A stretch of 64,000 nt of DNA, taken from NCBI RefSeq assembly GCF_000711795.1, contig NZ_JONH01000002.1, positions 397,371-461,370 of the forward strand, read 5' to 3'. Under the pieces are notes generated by a model, which ran no database searches, had not been told where the DNA came from, and was given only the letters and a program-made list of their open reading frames with translations. A program made the translations under genes and the position numbers. Below, in pieces: positions 62,349-64,000 of the stretch. This DNA comes from Vibrio pacinii DSM 19139. GTDB lineage: Bacteria > Pseudomonadota > Gammaproteobacteria > Enterobacterales > Vibrionaceae. How positions within the stretch are numbered: the stretch's first letter is position 1; each line of letters begins with the position of its first letter.

Positions 62349-64000
62349 ATGGACGTAGATGTAGTACGCCAAACCACTGTAGTCAAAGATGTTATTGGTG
62401 ACGTTGTCGTTGTTACTCCTGAAGGGGGGGCACATCAGGCGGTCGTTGGGGAACGACTGAATGCGGGTAATATTGTCATTGTTGCTGCTCAATCGAACTT
62501 GTTGCTTGATGCCGTAGGAGCAGAAATAACGTTTGATGCCAATGCCGTTGCTGTCGAAGGCAATTATGGCTCTTGGGTAAGCTCACCAGTGGCAGGAGAA
62601 GTCAGCATTGATGTTTCGCAGTTGGGAAACAATGCTATCGGTCCCGACGAGTTAGCCGCCATTCAAGAAGCAATTTTAGCAGGGGCTGATCCGACCCAAA
62701 TACTCGAGGCAACAGCTGCAGGCGCGGGTGGATCGGGCTCAGCAAACTCAGGCTTTGTGACCATTGATTACAATGGCGCGGAAAGTCTAGCCAGTACCTT
62801 CTTTGAAACGTCGGGCTTTGAGGTTAGTGTTGATCAAGACAATGATGATCAAACCAGACCGCTTGTGTTCGCCTCGGGTGGTGAAAATATTAGCGACTCA
62901 CTCATTGAAGGTTCATTGTCTGCTGGCAGTTACCCTCAATCGGTCACTACCACTGTAACTATTTTCGCCGGCGATCTTCCACTCGATTCTAATTCATTCA
63001 TTCCTGAACCAGTTTCTCTTGCGGCTTTGATCAGTGAGCTCAACACGGATATTACCTCGAACGGTCAAGCGGTTTCGTTTAGTTACAATGGCGTTGATAA
63101 CGCCATTGTTGGTGCATTAAACGGCGAAGAAGTTGTGCGAATTGATATCGACGCCTCAAATCTGGGCAAAGATCTTAGCTTAGCGCTGACCACGACAATT
63201 TCTCAGCCGATTGATCATACACCGTCGGTCGGTGGCGGTTTGGTCTCTTTTAGTGGTGATCAGATCAATGTCTCGTTTGACATCATTGGCAGTGATCGCG
63301 GTGGTAACGCGATTCAAACGCCAATCGATGTTCAGGTAAGCATTGGTGATGGGGCCGATCCAGTTTTTTCTAACATCGACTCAGCCAACGTCTATGAGGC
63401 TGGCTTAGCTGATGGCTCTCAGGATGGAGCGACCAACACTGAATTTGTCGGTACGCTAACGGGCGCGTTAGGCAGTGATACCGTCACAGAGCTGCGTATT
63501 GATGTTGAGGCTTTCAATCGTTCACAGCAAACCTCAGCAGTTACTGCGCAAGGTCAAACGATCGTTTTAGAGCCTGTTGCAGGTGAACCCGGCGTTTATC
63601 TTGGTTACATCACCTTAGCTGGCGTTAGAGTTGATGTGCTGAAAGTGACTATTGGTAACGTCACGACCACAGACACAGAGTTTCGCTCTGGCTATAAGTT
63701 CGAGTTACTTGAGGAAATCGACCACGGTTCGCAAGGTATGGATTCTATTGCCATATCATTGCCTGTGTTTGCGATTGATGCAGATAACGACCAATCTACA
63801 CGTTCCGATCTTGTCGTCAACGTTGGCGACGATATTCAGGTGGTCGTCGATGGCAGCTTAAGCGTCACTGAGCCGACCATAAGGGAAGCAACTCAAAGCA
63901 ATCAGATTGACGTGATCACCCAAGCGGGCGCGGATCATGGCGTGGTGACCTCATTTAGCTTTGATGGCAAAAACTACCCGTTGGTTGAGGGCCAAAGTGA
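62349..64000 (+). CDS. LapA-like retained adhesin (partial, N-terminus)
   Basis: The first ~550 residues of a very long protein that runs off the right edge; the frame is open from 62349. Residues 1-125 form a retention module ending in DPTQILEATAAG (114-125), in which T122-A123-A124-G125 is the dialanine site cut by the LapG protease. Thr/Gly/Asp-rich repeats follow, with ADPVFSNIDSANVYEAGLADGSQDG and a second copy of the T1SS-143 repeat type. Such proteins are secreted by a type I system, held in the outer membrane and released when c-di-GMP falls. No secretion genes are visible here. Confidence 0.87.
   Translation, partial: MDVDVVRQTTVVKDVIGDVVVVTPEGGAHQAVVGERLNAGNIVIVAAQSNLLLDAVGAEITFDANAVAVEGNYGSWVSSPVAGEVSIDVSQLGNNAIGPDELAAIQEAILAGADPTQILEATAAGAGGSGSANSGFVTIDYNGAESLASTFFETSGFEVSVDQDNDDQTRPLVFASGGENISDSLIEGSLSAGSYPQSVTTTVTIFAGDLPLDSNSFIPEPVSLAALISELNTDITSNGQAVSFSYNGVDNAIVGALNGEEVVRIDIDASNLGKDLSLALTTTISQPIDHTPSVGGGLVSFSGDQINVSFDIIGSDRGGNAIQTPIDVQVSIGDGADPVFSNIDSANVYEAGLADGSQDGATNTEFVGTLTGALGSDTVTELRIDVEAFNRSQQTSAVTAQGQTIVLEPVAGEPGVYLGYITLAGVRVDVLKVTIGNVTTTDTEFRSGYKFELLEEIDHGSQGMDSIAISLPVFAIDADNDQSTRSDLVVNVGDDIQVVVDGSLSVTEPTIREATQSNQIDVITQAGADHGVVTSFSFDGKNYPLVEGQS

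Noticed and set aside
1..64000. CRISPR arrays, insertion sequences, tRNA/rRNA genes, prophage or integron cassettes
   Set aside because: No regularly spaced repeats, transposase or integrase frames, or tRNA-like cloverleaf sequences were seen on either strand.

Overview
The window reads as a piece of a Vibrio genome, most likely the second chromosome. Three things support this: a Qrr quorum-sensing small RNA with its LuxO site and sigma-54 promoter, the grouping of a DUF368 carrier-lipid translocase, gltS and a PlzD-type PilZ protein (the DUF368 and PlzD genes are VCA0040 and VCA0042 in V. cholerae, cited from memory), and the lamB-malM pair. No rRNA, tRNA, insertion sequence, prophage or CRISPR array was seen. 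Coding density and base composition look even, so most of this is ordinary chromosome with accessory loci embedded in it.

Layout. 1-10.8 kb is an iron locus: iucABCD (aerobactin synthesis; iucD runs off the left edge and the receptor gene iutA is presumably beyond it), an FhuBDC-type ferric-hydroxamate ABC importer, a divergent MFS gene (possible siderophore exporter) and an FhuF-like ferric-siderophore reductase, with Fur-box-like sites in front of three of the transcripts. 10.9-16.5 kb holds the DUF368 translocase, the Qrr RNA, gltS, plzD and small acyltransferase and kinase genes. 16.7-23.8 kb contains an MFS/dehydrogenase pair and then the least familiar set in the window: a LysR regulator divergent from a diverged argininosuccinate-synthase-like ligase, a PF10014-type 2-oxoglutarate dioxygenase, an EamA exporter and, after a terminator, an AstE/aspartoacylase-family hydrolase. 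This looks like a compact pathway for making and exporting a modified amino acid.

24-38 kb is a run of single genes and pairs: a DUF4382 lipoprotein, an EAL phosphodiesterase, ZntB-type and MscS-type membrane proteins, a GlxA-type regulator, rhodanese, a tiny His-tailed protein with an MFS transporter, CRY-DASH overlapped with an Fe-S (6-4) photolyase, TauE/SafE, YccF, and a hisC paralog with a periplasmic binding protein and a divergent LysR gene. 38-44 kb and 59.9-61.9 kb carry glycogen/maltodextrin genes (glgX, lamB, malM, malS) with MalT-box-like sites. 44-49 kb has an FAH-family hydrolase, a 37-residue membrane protein, azlCD, a LysE exporter, a GNAT protein and a phospho-sugar mutase. 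49.4-57.2 kb is a full caa3-type cytochrome oxidase locus (coxB with a fused cytochrome c, ctaD, ctaG, ctaE, DUF2909, SURF1, a Sco-like protein, ctaA, ctaB). aroG with a TyrR box follows. The right edge holds the start of a LapA-like giant adhesin with a retention module and a LapG-type dialanine site.

Common threads are iron and metal acquisition, cyclic-di-GMP and quorum-sensing control of surface life (Qrr, PlzD, EAL protein, LapA-like adhesin), maltodextrin use, and amino-acid export. Function calls rest on recognised motifs and protein lengths read by eye; no database search was run.
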